Program-made: the position numbers and the translations under genes
The notes under the pieces: model-generated
What the model saw: only the letters and a program-made list of their open reading frames with translations
Databases searched by the model: none
What the model was told of the DNA's origin: nothing
Source of the DNA: Cricetomys ansorgei
Taxonomy: Eukaryota; Chordata; Mammalia; Rodentia; Nesomyidae
NCBI GenBank assembly: GCA_026225945.1
Contig: JAMJFZ010000199.1
Span: 71,926,001-71,990,000, forward strand
Length of the DNA: 64,000 nucleotides
Direction: 5' to 3'
Part shown: one piece after another, positions 10,975 to 22,794 of the stretch
Position numbering within the stretch: position 1 is the stretch's first letter
Layout of the letters: each line of letters starts with the position of its first letter

Positions 10975-12120
10975 GAAATAGAGGTGGGAACTTCAAAGGA
11001 AATTTCCAGTAAAGAAGCTGCACCTGGCACTGAACCGTAACTGAATAGAACTTCCGTGATTGTGCAGAGGTAGGAATGTTGCAGGTTCAGAGTCTAATCA
11101 CAGTTTATGTTAGGATATCTCTATTACCCTACATAGTCATTCCTTGCTCGCTTCTCTATCTGATCTAGCAGCCTGTGACTAACAGAATCTTTTGGGATGT
11201 GTTAACGAAACCCTAGCTTCCAGTAATCAGAAGGCTAAGAGTCATTGAACAGCGCCTGCAGCCCACAGCCAGGCTTTCCTGGGTTTGCTGTGATCCTTAC
11301 CTGATGTCTCACCAGCATGTTTGAAAAATGCCTTCCTTGATTTAGGGCTTTCTTTGAAAACTTCATCAAATATCAGTAGATGAAACTTGGGGTAACCTAA
11401 AGCTTTATTCTCAGGCCGCTGTCATTCATATTTGGCTTCAGAATAAACTATCCCCTTTGAGGCAGTGTTCCTAGCAGGAGAACACAGGTGCCTGCTCATA
11501 ATCTGCCTGCTATTGTTTTAACCTAAAAATAAAACAATGGTTAAGCCTCTTCTCTCCCTCTCTAGAAGCTGATGAGAGGGACTTCGCTGTGGTCCTAGCC
11601 CCCCAACAGGCACCACAGCACCTGCAAGCAAATCCCAGGTTCATCACCGTCAAGTCCAGCCTTCGAGATGAAGAAGCAAGAAATAATCTTCAGACTTTAT
11701 CTCTGACAATTTAAAATGACCTTTGCTCTGGCTGCCCTGGGCCCTGCCTAGGGCTTGTAAGAGGCAGAACAGGACGTGAGCGGATGTTCCTGACACTGAA
11801 GCTTTTATGACACTGAAGCCCAAACTGCATCACGGATTTTATAGAAGTGGAGAGAAAGGAACCAGCGACTGTGAGGAAGAGATAAGAAAAGTTTGAGGGT
11901 TCAGAAACATATTCTGATGAAAAGGAAATTATTTGGGTTAAGAAAGAATTTTTTATTGTAGGTTACTTGGGAAGTTTTCCCTAACTTAAAGGATTATTCT
12001 AAAGTAGAAATAGAGACTGGGATAAAGCCAGACATTAAGGTATGTTATAAGAAGGTCTGTGGAAATTAAGGTTAAAAAAAAATCCAAAAAACCAAAAACA
12101 AATAACAACAAAACCAAAAA
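10975..12120. other. Intergenic, nothing recognised
   Basis: About 1.1 kb of apparently unique sequence without coding signs. Confidence 0.5.
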
Positions 12121-12121
12121 A

Positions 12122-12320
12122 CCAGGGGTGGCTCAATAGTTTAGAGCATTATCTGCTCCCCCAGAGGGCGAGAGTTCAATTCCCAGTACCCACACTGTGG
12201 CTCACAACTATCTGGGCTCCAACACCCTTTATTTCTGGCTCTGTGCGCACTGCAGGCTCATGGTGCACAGACATACATGCAGGCAACACACCTCACCATC
12301 ACACACACAGACCCCAAAAA
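12122..12320 (+). mobile_element. B2 SINE
   Basis: GGGGTGGCTCAATAGTTTAG, GAGAGTTCAATTCCCAGTAC and CTGTGGCTCACAACTATCTG, ending in an AC-rich tail. The head is diverged. Confidence 0.7.
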
Positions 12321-12690
12321 CTGCCTTGTGTTTATGAAAACTTGCTTAAAGAGCAAAGATTTTGTGTTTTGCAAGATAATCGCTTATAGTTTCCACTGAG
12401 TCGGCCATACTTTTAACGACCTGAGAAATTGGAGCACAGCTCATGAAGACACCAACTTCCCACGCTCAACTGTTGTGCTGTCACATGTCAAAGCATGCAT
12501 GGCTCTGTGGCCTTCTGTAGTAGCTCAGCCCCACAGAGCAGACTTGACACAGTTCTGCCCAAAGTTTAAGGGGTGATTTCTTTGGACACATTGTCAGATC
12601 AGGATTTTCAGAGCTGATTGGCAGGGTTGTAGGAAAATTAATTTTGGTAAATTATTACACATGTAGAAAATATCACCCTGAGCAGATCTG

Positions 12691-13011
12691 TGTAACAGTA
12701 CAACTACTGTGTCGCTCAGCAAGGAAGACACAGAGGCATTTTCATAGGTACAAACCCTGCCAGACCTCAGCAGAGGGAACCACCTGTCATGGCAGGCACC
12801 ATACTGGACAGTCTCATCTCAGGGGTTTTTATTGATGCCTAGGATCCTCAGGTGTCCTATTGATACCACATGCAGAGTATGAAGAACCAAAGCTCTTTTC
12901 CATAAAGCCAACATCTGCAGACAATACAAATGCTAAGGTCTAGGCAGCCCTTTTCCCAACAGTGCACAAGACGACCATTTTAATCATAACTAAATATAAA
13001 CTTCTGCATCA
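12691..13011 (-). mobile_element. Solo LTR, ERVK-like family A, with perfect 6-bp target duplication
   Basis: A 321-bp LTR with plus-strand ends TGTAAC and GCATCA. The flanks carry the identical hexamer GATCTG (12685-12690 and 13012-13017), direct evidence of integration with a 6-bp duplication as in class II ERVs. A purine-rich GAAGAG tract starts about 40 bp to the right. Confidence 0.8.
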
Positions 13012-13039
13012 GATCTGTCCACAACAGGGAAATAAACTG

Positions 13040-13150
13040 AGTTTTCAGAAGGAGGAGGAGGAAGAAGAGAAGGAGGAAGAGGAGGAGGAGGAGAAGAAGA
13101 AGAGGAAGAGGAAGAGGAAGAGGAAGAGGAAGAGAAAAAGAAGAAAGAAA
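13040..13150 (+). repeat. Purine-only (GGA/GAAGAG)n tract
   Basis: About 100 bp of A and G only on the plus strand. It can adopt triplex (H-DNA-like) structures. The Glu/Lys/Arg-rich frame across it is not a gene. Confidence 0.95.
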
Positions 13151-13611
13151 CCAGAATTAACCATATCCAGGAAATCAGATCTAAGGATTTACTACAGACA
13201 CCAGACCAAGAAAATGCTGTAATACCTCACCTGGACCTGATAAGCAGTCAGCACAGTGATGGTGGCATCCCCCACTGACCCGTCGTCTGACCACTGGTGT
13301 GCAGTAAGGACCTACAGGCAGGAACTCCTGACTGGTCTTTGACTTCAGCTCTGCTGGGTCCTTGCTACTACTGATGCAGCCTACTCAAATCTCCAACACT
13401 GTCCTGCTGGTTACCTGTCTGGACCTGCTATGTCTGTTAGCCTCTTCTTTTGGCTAGATCTGGTCCTGCCCTTTGACCTCTGTAGCAGGACTAACTCTGG
13501 CCCTACAGTCTGACTCTACAGCAGCCACAGCTTCTCTGTTTCTCAGGACTTCTGAAACCTCTTGAACCTTGTGACCTTTTAACCCTTTACAACCATTATG
13601 TAACCTACAAA

Positions 13612-13632
13612 TCCATCTATCTATCTATCTAC

Positions 13633-13669
<37 letters not shown>

Positions 13670-13681
13670 ATCTATCTATCT
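13612..13681 (+). repeat. (CTAT)n microsatellite
   Basis: About 70 bp of nearly pure CTAT tetranucleotide with a few interruptions. Confidence 0.95.
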
Positions 13682-13689
13682 GTACTGTG

Positions 13690-14420
13690 TGATCTGAGAA
13701 TTAAGCTTGGAATAAAAGAACTTGTGTTAGCCTCTGCTAGGATTAGCAAGGAAACTGGAGTATCTAGGCACATTTCTCCCTCTGAATCCACCTAGCTTGT
13801 GAATTTATTGCCATTCGATACATTTTGACATTGTGGAAAGTCACACAGACGTGATGACTTGTTTCTGACATAGTGCACTCGTGCCAGGTAGCTAGATGGA
13901 CAGTAGCAGACTTGGAGGCCAGCCAGGAAAGACTCTCCCCTAATATCAGGTTTGGACACACGCGTACACCTTCTTGTGTCTTTGGTAACAATCATTCATG
14001 AGAATTTGAAATACTTCAGGGGGATCTCTGTCATCCTTCTCAGATTTAAAACATCATATGGGAGGAAGGTGGAGGGCTTTTGAAGCTTGTCAAGGTAAAC
14101 ACAAATATTTTATAGAACTGTTTCGTTTTTAAGAGAATTCTTCAGTCCACTCTGTTATATGACTTTTGGTCCAAAGAGTGAGTTCTGAACTATGTCTCTG
14201 ACTCAGTGGAGACATGCATGAGAACAAGAGAAAGAAACTGGTCAGGCAGATCAAGGGTGGTGTTCTGTGGGGCTGTCACGGGAGTGTCACACAGCTAAGT
14301 GGGTCAAGGGCACTAATGATCTCAAGCTCTCATTCTGAGGAGCTGGCAGGAATCCGGCCCCTCCCCTTCTGCAGTCACAGACCACAAGCTACAAGAGGAT
14401 ACTGACCCCTCCAAGGGCAC
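13690..14420. other. Intergenic, nothing recognised
   Basis: No SINE, LTR or exon identified. Confidence 0.45.
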
Positions 14421-14800
14421 ACTATCTGGAAGAGTTGTTTATCTGGAGTTACAATTAAACCCTTCCTTATAAAGACTATCCCTCTGGCCCCCAGGAAATA
14501 CCTAAGCACCCCAATATACAAGTGGGGCTGACTATCCTAACCAATGAGCTTTCACTGATGCTCCTGGATTCCTCAGGCTATAAATATATAAGCCCTTCCC
14601 CCATTAAATGAGTTCAAGCCCTCTACCTTGGCTTCCGAGAAAGGTTTGTTTCTTCATTCTTGTCGGCTCAGAATCTCCAATCTAAGACCTAAGACCTGAG
14701 GGCCAGATGTGTGGCTTCCTGCCCCAGGATCTGCCGCCACCGCCACTGCTAGCCAGTGGCCACCTCGTAGCCTGGGAAGCCGCCCTGTGATTTTTAATTT
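14420..14800 (+). mobile_element. LTR-like element with TATA and poly(A) signals
   Basis: GGCTATAAATATATAAGCCC (TATA-like) is followed by CCCCATTAAATGAG and a CTTCATTCTTGTCGGC U5-like stretch. The organisation resembles an ERV LTR. Boundaries and family are unknown. Confidence 0.4.
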
Positions 14801-14811
14801 TTTTGATATGA

Positions 14812-15130
14812 CAGTGTTCTAGTTTGCTTTCTGTTGCTGTGAGGAAACACTTCAACCAAAAGCAACTTGGGGAAGAATGGGTTTATTTGGCTTAAACACT
14901 TCTAGGTCTCAGTCTACCACTGAGAAAAGTCAGGGCAGGAACTCAAGGCAGGATCTTGAAACAAGTCATGGAGGACTGCTGCTTACAGGCTTGCTTCCTC
15001 TAGCTTGTTCAGCAAGCTTTCTTCTGTATCCCAGGCCCATCTGCCTAGGGATGGTGACACCCACAGTGGTCTGGCCCCTCCCACATCAATCAATCATCAA
15101 TGAAGACAATTCATCAGAGACATGCTAGGA
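14812..15130 (+). mobile_element. Rodent dispersed repeat, type 2 copy
   Basis: TTCTAGTTTGCTTTCTGTTG, AAAGCAACTTGGGGAAGAAT, GTCAGGGCAGGAACTCAAGG and CCTCCCACATCAATCAATC. Homologous to 45105-45510. Truncated at the 3' end. Confidence 0.6.
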
Positions 15131-15134
15131 TGGG

Positions 15135-15975
15135 CTTCCCTCTGGGCTGATGCGGGGGACACAGAGTGGGGTCCTTCATTTCCCAAGAGCACTTTCTTGT
15201 GCTGAGAAACAGGTCAGCCTAAGAACATGAGCCCTCAATGGTGGATAGGTGCTGCCCTTGCTGGATTATTTCAGTTCAGAGGTGGAAACCATTTACTGTA
15301 GGGGCTCAGAGCATCCAAAGCCTCACCCTGCCTCTCCAGGAGTCCCATTCTATACCGGATGCCACCACTGGGAAGTCCTGATTTGACATAGTGGGGCAAC
15401 CAGGGATCCATCATTGCTCTTTCCTTCTGACCTTGAGAGCTTGCTGCCCCATAGATGATCAGACTCTGTGTGGTTAACACCACAGGAATCTCCATGGATT
15501 CTATGGGCAGCACCACGGAAACTTCGGTGTTATGAACATTACTCTCTGCTCTTGGAGGTCCCAAAGATCTGAGATTTTGTCAAGCTGAAGATCCTCTAAG
15601 GTAGAGCTATGACCCGAGCAGGGAAGTCCTTTTCCCTGCAGCCTCCTCCCCTGGGACAAGCAGAGATACAGGAATGTGGCTAGGATGCTGATTGGAACAT
15701 GAAACTTGAATCATGAGTAGGGATTCTGGGACTTTCTTCCATACTGGAGTTTGCTTCTGTTGCAGTCTCTTCTGGTCTCTGCCTGGGTTTACAGGTGTGT
15801 ACTGTCACCCTGGCATTCTTTGTGTGTTTTAAAAGTGCAGACCGTGTACTTTAAAGACACATGGGGGGGGGGGCTGTGATGCAGTTGAGTGGGGCATATC
15901 CAATCAAAACAAGGGGATACATCAGAGCTCTTCAAGAAGTGGAGCCTCCTCTGCGTCTGTGAAGCCCTGCTTCAG
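15135..15975. other. Intergenic, nothing recognised
   Basis: A 97-codon minus-strand frame (15564-15271) has no recognised domain and no splice or promoter context. Confidence 0.4.
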
Positions 15976-15978
15976 CTG

Positions 15979-16061
15979 CACACACGCACACACACACACA
16001 CACACACACAGACACACACACACACACACAGACACACACACACACAGACACACACACACAC

Positions 16062-16101
<40 letters not shown>

Positions 16102-16140
16102 AGAGAGGGAGAGGGAGAGGGAGAGGGAGAGGGAGGAGAG
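15979..16140 (+). repeat. Compound (CA)n-(GA)n-(GGGAGA)n microsatellite
   Basis: CA repeats with GACA interruptions (15979-16063) are followed by a pure (GA)n (16065-16097) and a (GAGGGA)n tract to about 16140. It lies 100 bp left of a long hairpin (16241-16336). Confidence 0.95.
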
Positions 16141-16240
16141 AGAGAAACACTTCTCTGGTGTGCATGCCTTTTGGTTTCCCCACAAACCCATGTCTTAGTC
16201 CTGGGGGAAAGTACATTTCAGAGTCCAGAGGTACTCACTC

Positions 16241-16336
16241 AGCTTCAGGTCTTGACACCTGGTGACATCTTTAATATCTGTTCTTTGGCCTTTGTATCCA
16301 ATTAAAAAGATGTCCTGGGTGTCAAGACCTGAAGCT
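16241..16336 (+). repeat. 96-nt inverted repeat (hairpin), 31-bp arms
   Basis: The left arm 16241-16272 and right arm 16306-16336 are reverse complements with a perfect outer 19 bp (AGCTTCAGGTCTTGACACC), a small asymmetric internal loop and a further 8 paired bp (ACATCTTT). The loop is about 33 nt. It does not match any SINE or LTR I recognise. Pre-miRNA-like in size, but there is no evidence of transcription. Confidence 0.9.
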
Positions 16337-16339
16337 AGA

Positions 16340-17100
16340 AGTCTTGGCCCAGCACTGGTACCGAAGTCGGGCTGATCCAATTTTCATTCTTACCTAACCC
16401 TGACCATTTTTTCCCTGCCTGCTGTAAAGCCTGCAGGGACCCTCCCACAGCTGACACCACAGTGTGGAGCACAGGACCCTTGGTAAAGATAAGAAAGGTT
16501 TTCTTAGATAGAAATTAGGGGTTTAGGAAACTTGGTCTTCTCACCCAAGGGGTCACAGCCGTAAGTGAGAGATTGGAATTAGCATGGGTTCTTTCAGACT
16601 TTTGAAACAAAGCATTTTGTACAATTATTGAGATATTTGCTAAGATCCAAAGGAACAAAATATTCAGAGCTACAGCTCTGTGACTTTATATGCATAGCCT
16701 ATGAGAAGGCAGATAAAATCCCTGCTAATTATTTGACAAGCTGGAGTACAATAATGTATTGCTTAGGACCTCTCAGGGGGAAAAAGGGACAGGGATAGAG
16801 AGAGGGATTTTTTGCCAGGCAGGTCTTGGCAGGGTGGCCAAAGGGGACTCCAGCCGCTCAGGCTGCACAGTGGTCACAGAGCCATAGTGGGGCTCTTGCC
16901 CTCGGAGGGAGTGATCTGGCTGGAACTCAAAGCCCACCAGCCCGGGGGTTTTTTCCTCAGCAGGGTCTGGTGGAGCAGAGCCAGTTCCAAGGAATGACGA
17001 CTGACAACATGGCAAAGCTCCATTGCTGCCTCACAAGCTAGCTTAACTGTCTCAGAACTTAAGGCTTGATTTTTTTTGTTTTTCGCTCATAGCTGGAATA
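16340..17100. other. Intergenic, nothing recognised
   Basis: Overlapping open frames on both strands near 16770-17040 have no recognised protein features. It may belong to the ERV whose pol remnant follows. Confidence 0.4.
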
Positions 17101-18050
17101 ACTCGATATCAATGGTCCCTTCATGGGAGAAAAAATGAAATCAGGCTCAAATTCTAGTACAGAAACAATCACAACCAGGGCATAAAGCACTAAGCCAATG
17201 CTGTTTGAGCTCCCAGAGACATTAGCCATTCATTATATGGAGGATGCTCTCTTCTGCTCGTCTCATCAATGCTTAAATGAACGCTTACCTTTCATGGTAA
17301 GAGCAGAATTTAAAATGTTGGGTCGCATCATTGGGTACACTCTTGTCTGTTTATCACCACTAGGATTTGGCTCTGTTCTTTAAGTTGCTTTCTGAAATCT
17401 TGGCTAGATTCTACAAAAATATATCATACCAGCTTACTAAATGATGCTGCTGCTAAAGCAATATCTCATAAAATTAACCTCTTACTGGTAAAAAGCTTAT
17501 AAAAATTATTATGCCACTAAATAAAATGTAGGTCGATTATTTGTTCCATATTAATAATAATTGGCAGATTACATTAGCATGTTACTTGGGATCTATTGGC
17601 AATCACAACCCAAAGGATCCCCTCTTAAGGTTTTTTAAAGTAGCCCATGGGTATTACCTACATACTTTACATCATAAGATCCTATAGAGATTACTTTTAA
17701 TGCTTTTATAGATGGCTCTTCCAAAGCATGAGGAGCATGCACTGTATGTACAAATTCCACATGCTCCACAAAAGGTTGTACCCATTCCAGATGGTACCGC
17801 TCAAACGTCTAAACTTGCTATGATCAATCGGCCTTGGATTTCTCAGACATTGTCTATTCTAACTGACTCCTCTGTTTATTTAAACTCAGATGACAGTTTA
17901 TTGGATGGACCAAGGAAGAATCAGAGTCTTCCAGTCATGATGGGTAGTTTCAGAATCCCAATTTGCACACATTCACCCAAAAGCGAGTATTCTGAAGGAA
18001 AATTAAGGCTCAATATTAACTGACCTCATGCATAAATTAGCACATAGAGG
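17100..18050 (+). pseudogene. Class II ERV pol fragment (RNase H region), broken
   Basis: Reading the plus strand, FIDGSSKA (17705-17728) resembles the first catalytic-Asp motif of retroviral RNase H, and ILTDSSVY (17856-17879) resembles the later Asp motif. The two lie in different frames, with a stop directly after the first, so the region cannot encode a protein. Surrounding DNA is AT-rich. The motifs point to a betaretrovirus-like element, but without a search the family is uncertain. Confidence 0.5.
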
Positions 18051-19230
18051 ACAGAGGCATCTTTCTGTTCTATATAAACTCTTTATCTTAGGATTTTTAA
18101 GTTCACTGGGTATGGTTTAAAAAAAAGTCTGGAACAAAAATTTAGCTTAAAAGTCATAACAAAAGTGTGATAGCTAAATCTATACGCAGGCAATTTTAAT
18201 TTGCTATAATATACTACACACTACACGCACACATACATATAATTCAGCTCTTGTTTTAAAAAATTAGGTCTGTCACATCATAACATATAAAATAAATGTT
18301 TTAAAATAGCAGTCATGTGGCTTGCCTCCATCTTGGCTGCTGCCTCATCAGGAAGGAAGAAACCATGTGTCTGGCAGCCATCTTTACTAAGGTTAAAGAA
18401 TACATGTGTGTAACTTCCCCACCATCTTGATTAAAAGGACCATATGGTATAAACCAACTAAGGCAACACGCTTAGAACTTAGTCTTACTAAGCCCTCTGC
18501 TAATCATTATGGCTTCTTTTTAGATTAAGGAGACAACAGCAGGTCTCCAAGATATTTTGAAGTAGGGTGGATTTTGTATAATTTCTAAGGTTATAAAGGT
18601 ATACTCAGGCTATCAAAAGTTGACTTAGTGATGCATGTTTAACCACTTATGTCTTTGCTAACACAAGACCGCTAAAATATTTAAATTAGTAACAACTTAT
18701 ATTTGATAAATAAGATATATTTCATAAATAAAATCTAAATTTCTGAGGCCTGTTCAGGCTGGCAAAAGCTGATCTAAAGATGTATGTCTAGCCTCTTTGT
18801 CTTTGTAACTATATTTATGGTTTAAAGTTTTATTTTGATGTTAAAGTTTCTTCAGTGCAAATTTGTAACAGGGATAAAACTGTAAAGCCCTAATCTTATA
18901 AAAGCTACTAAGTTGTTATCAACTGTTAAAAATAGTTAAGACATGTAAGTTAATGGTCAGTCATCTTTTAAATGACCAAATTCTTTAATGTACTCAAAAC
19001 TATGTTTGTAATCATAACACAATATATAAACAAATATAATCCATTTAGAAGCACACTTTATTTAGCCTTCTATACATGTTTTCAAGCCTAAAACAATAGC
19101 TAAAAACAAGTAAAGTTTGTTTACACAAACAATTTATCTTGCTGACATGATTCACACTAAATGAGATAAACTCACAAAACAGGCTTCAAAGAAACTGAAC
19201 TAAAAAATTATTCTTGGTCTTTCTATTGAG
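18050..19230. other. AT-rich stretch downstream of the pol fragment, no gene
   Basis: About 1.2 kb of AT-rich DNA with no long frame and no recognisable SINE. It may be the decayed 3' part of the ERV whose RNase H region lies just upstream. I cannot confirm this. Confidence 0.4.
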
Positions 19231-19734
19231 AGACAGCCATTGTCAGACTAGCCAGACCACAGCCTGTAAACCACACTAATAAATTCCTTATATATGTTCA
19301 TTCTAACAGTTCTGTTCCTCTAGAGAACCCTGACTAATACAGTGCAGCTCCAAACAGGGCCAGACAAAACTATGTTGTGGGGAATTCACCAGAGAAGACT
19401 GCTCGGACAGGGTTTAAGCCAATAGAAAGTCTTTACTAGCCAGCCCAGCACTGAGTGTTGGTGTTGGGGATCCCAGTGCACCACTGAGCATTTCTCAAGG
19501 TGAGCTTTTAAGCACAAAAACCATCGTCTGGGTTGACAATTACTGTTAACAAGAACAGTTAGCCAGAAGTGGAAGTACAAAAGCTAAAAAGCAAGATTAC
19601 AAACTTTCCCCGAACAATGGACTTTGATGAGTTAGTCTTTGTTTTGATTTTCACAGATGTTGCTCTACATGCTGAATTTTACAACCTGAATGGAACTTTC
19701 ATCATGGAGTCAGTCATGCTAAGGTCTGGCACCC

Positions 19735-19895
19735 TGTGACAGTTAACCTGCGCAAGCCCTGCTGTGGTCTGATTCCACCTGTCTGATTTATGTCCCCTGC
19801 AGGCTCAGGTACTGGGCACTTGGGTCTAGGTTAGTGGCGATGTTTGAGATGGAAATATGTCACCAAGGGGTTCGTAGCTTACTCCCACTTCTCAT

Positions 19896-19946
<51 letters not shown>

Positions 19947-20100
19947 TTTCTGTTGATTGTGTGACCACTCAGCTTCCTGATCCAGCCCCTTGCCATCCTG
20001 GACTCTACCTCTGGAATCATAAGCCTGAATAAACTCTCCCTTCTGTAAGTCGCTTTTGCTCATGGTGGTTTTATCATAGCAACAGAAAATAACTGATACA
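19735..20100 (+). mobile_element. Rodent dispersed repeat related to type 1, with internal (CT)n
   Basis: Ends TCATAGCAACAGAAAATAAC, with GAATAAACTCTCCC upstream as in the type 1 elements. A (CT)n microsatellite lies inside it at 19902-19942. Confidence 0.5.
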
Positions 20101-21000
20101 GGTGCCAGTGCTGGGATGACACGGAAAATGGGGTGCCGAGACAACACAGCAGCTTCGATGTGATTATACTTCAAACGTTTGGCGTGAATAGGAAAGTATA
20201 AAGTTCAGCAAGGGAGTAGGACATCAAAGAGTGGCTGGATGGAAAGGTACAATATAAAGACATCATTGCCAAAGTAAAGAAAAAAGGGGGCCCAAATCAG
20301 GTCGGAGGTAACAGCTGACTTGAACACACACAGCAGAGACAGAGAAGACATGAGCAGGCAACACCAGAACGTCTGTTGTGCGTGTAGCAGGTGTCCCAGC
20401 GGCAGTGGAGAAGGAGCGCAGTAGAAAGGTTTGAAGAAGTGATGGCTGGTGGGAGGTTTAGTTCAGTGGTGGAGGGCTCATGCAGCATGGAAGACTCTGA
20501 GAGGGATCCCTCCACACAGGAAGGAAGGCATAAAGTAGAAGCATGTGTGTTCCAGGATCAGTGAACCCCAAACAGATTAAATCCAAAGAATAGCATATAT
20601 ATTATATACCATATATCATAATCCCCAGCCAAGGTTCTCACGGGAGAGAAGAGGTGTGACATGAGGAAGAGAGGCTACGGTGGCCCTGGACAGAGCAGTG
20701 GTGGGAGAACGGGGTGGCATCCAGAGAGCAGATCCAGAGATGAGGGCTTTGGTTCCTCAGGGGTGGAGGTCATGAGAAAAATGGAGTCCAAGGTCCTGCT
20801 CCAGGCTCAGGAGACACAGTCTGGACAAGCAGGTGAGGTAAGACCTAGAACAGGTTGGGAAGGGGGTGTAGGGGCCGTGGGAGAAGCCGAGCAGGTTCTA
20901 TGGGTAGAAGATAGGGTTACGCCAAGTTTTGTGACTTTGATAATTGCTATAGTTATGTGAAATGTCAGTGTTTGGAAAACCAGCATAAAAAGTATAGAAT
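20100..21000. other. Intergenic, nothing recognised
   Basis: Purine-rich unique DNA without coding evidence. Confidence 0.45.
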
Positions 21001-21003
21001 AAA

Positions 21004-21127
21004 CCAGGTGATGGTGGCACAGGCCTTTAATCCCAGCACTTGGGAGGCAGAGGCAGGTGGATCTCTTGAGTTCAAGACCACAGCCAGGGCTACCCAGAGA
21101 AACCCTGTCTCTGAAAAAAAAAAAAAG
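21004..21127 (+). mobile_element. B1 SINE, near full length
   Basis: AGGTGATGGTGGCACAGGCC, TTAATCCCAGCACTTGGGAG and CCTGTCTCTG with an A12 tail. Confidence 0.85.
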
Positions 21128-21159
21128 TACCAAATGATTCTTATACTTTTTTTTCAACC

Positions 21160-21278
21160 TTTGTTTGTTTCATTTTTAGAGATAAGGTCTCCTGTAGCCA
21201 AGGCTGGTCTTGAACTTCTGATCTCCTGCTTCCACCCAAATCCTGGGGTTATGGGCGTGGGACTCTGCACCCAGCTTT
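21160..21278 (-). mobile_element. B1 SINE, antisense, diverged
   Basis: The plus strand reads TAGAGATAAGGTCTCCTGTA, AGGCTGGTCTTGAACTTCTG and TCCTGGGGTTATGGGCGTG, the antisense B1 pattern. It faces the B1 at 21004-21127. Confidence 0.65.
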
Positions 21279-21547
21279 TTTACAACTTTTTTTTATATAA
21301 ATCTAAGATCATTTCAAAATGGAAAATGAAACCCTCAACTGAATATTAGCCTTTATTCTTCCTGCTTCTAGCTCCCAGCCTTCCAGACAGAAGCCAGATT
21401 TTTTTTTCTCACTCATCCCTTCAAACTGCTTCACAGAGTTCTTACGGGAAACATGTTGTTTGGATTGAATCTCTGTGAGAGTCTGCACCTGACTCTCGTT
21501 ATCAATTGCCAGCTTCAACTTGGGAGGTTGTAAGACCATCTGCATAT

Positions 21548-21695
21548 CAGATATTTACACTATGATTCATAACAGTAGCAGAATTACAGTTATGAAGTAG
21601 CAACACAACTAATTTTATGGTTGGGGGTCACTTCGCATGATGAACTGTATTAAGGGGTCACAGCATTAGGAAGGTTGAGAACCACTGTTCTAATC
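21548..21695 (+). mobile_element. Fossil DNA-transposon-like repeat (URR1-like)
   Basis: ATTACAGTTATGAAGTAGCA, TTTTATGGTTGGGGGTCAC and GGAAGGTTGAGAACCACTG form a recurrent rodent repeat that I associate with the hAT-type URR1 family. The family name comes from memory of the motif, not from a search. Confidence 0.45.
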
Positions 21696-21774
21696 CTTTC
21701 AAGGAGTTCCACTCCCTGGTGATGAAGCTTTCAAATATACGAGCCTATGGGGCCCATTCTTATTCAAACCACCA

Positions 21775-22220
21775 CATACACACACACACAGAAACATACA
21801 CCTGTGTACACACATAAATAAATACATGTACGCACATGAATATACACACGTACTCACACATAAACACACATATGTACATGCACATAAATATTCATATATA
21901 CACATAAAAGTATACACTTGTACAGAAATGTAGACATATAGATATACACATGTACACACAAAAATATACACATGTGAACGCATGTACATGCATATGTTAT
22001 GTCTGTGTTCATGTATATGTGTATACACACGTACGTCTGCATTTGTGTGTGCATATTTATGCTTGTGTGTGTCTATGTGTATATTTTTGGGGGTACAAAT
22101 GTATATTTAGGTGTATGTGTGCATAAGTGTATTTGTGTGTATACATATATGTGTTTATTTGTGTACATGTGCATGTTTATGTGTGTGTTCATGGTGCATA
22201 TTTTTGTCTGTCATGTGTGT
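21775..22220 (+). repeat. AC/AT- and GT-rich low-complexity DNA
   Basis: Alternating ACACAT/TATGTG-rich DNA switches from CA-rich to GT-rich near 22000 and leads into the minisatellite at 22220. Confidence 0.85.
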
Positions 22221-22790
22221 ATTTATGTGTGTGTACATGTGTATATTATTTGTGTGTGTACATGTGTATATTATTTGTGTGTGTGTACATGGGTATATTA
22301 TTTGTGTGTGTGTACATGTGATTATTATTTGTGTGTGTACATGTGTATATTATTTGTGTGTGTGTGTACATGTGTATATTATTTGTGTGTGTGTACATGG
22401 GTATATTATTTGTGTGTGTGTACATGTGATTATCATTTGTGTGTGTACATGTGTATATTATTTGTGTGTGTGTACATGGGTATATTATTTGTGTGTGTGT
22501 ACATGGGTATATTATTTGTGTGTGTGTGTACATGTGTATATTATTTGTGTGTGTGTGTACATGTGTATATTATTTGTGTGTGTGTACATGGGTATATTAT
22601 TTGTGTGTGTGTACATGTGATTATTATTTGTGTGTGTACATGTGTATATTATTTGTGTGTGTGTACATGTGTATATTATTTGTGTGTGTGTGTACATGTG
22701 TATATTATTTGTGTGTGTGTGTACATGTGTATATTATTTGTGTGTGTGTGTACATGTGTATATTATTTGTGTGTGTGTACATGTTCACTC
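22220..22790 (+). repeat. Minisatellite: about 20 units of roughly 27 bp
   Basis: The unit is close to (TG)nTACATGTGTATATTATT, with two variant types: TACATGGGTATATT and TACATGTGATTATT. Variants recur in the order normal, normal, GGG, GATT over the first units, hinting at a four-unit higher-order repeat. The period is near a multiple of three, so long Cys/Val/Tyr-rich frames appear on both strands. These are artefacts. Confidence 0.95.
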
Positions 22791-22794
22791 TTCC

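Noticed and set aside
13040..13222. Glu/Lys/Arg-rich frame resembling a nuclear protein
   Set aside because: It is a translation of a purine-only simple repeat with no splice or homology support.
15889..16305. 138-codon frame with His-Thr and Arg-Glu repeats
   Set aside because: Read-through of the CA/GA compound microsatellite.
22220..22790. CRISPR-like regular repeats
   Set aside because: There are no unique spacers. The units are contiguous variants of one low-complexity sequence in a mammalian genome.
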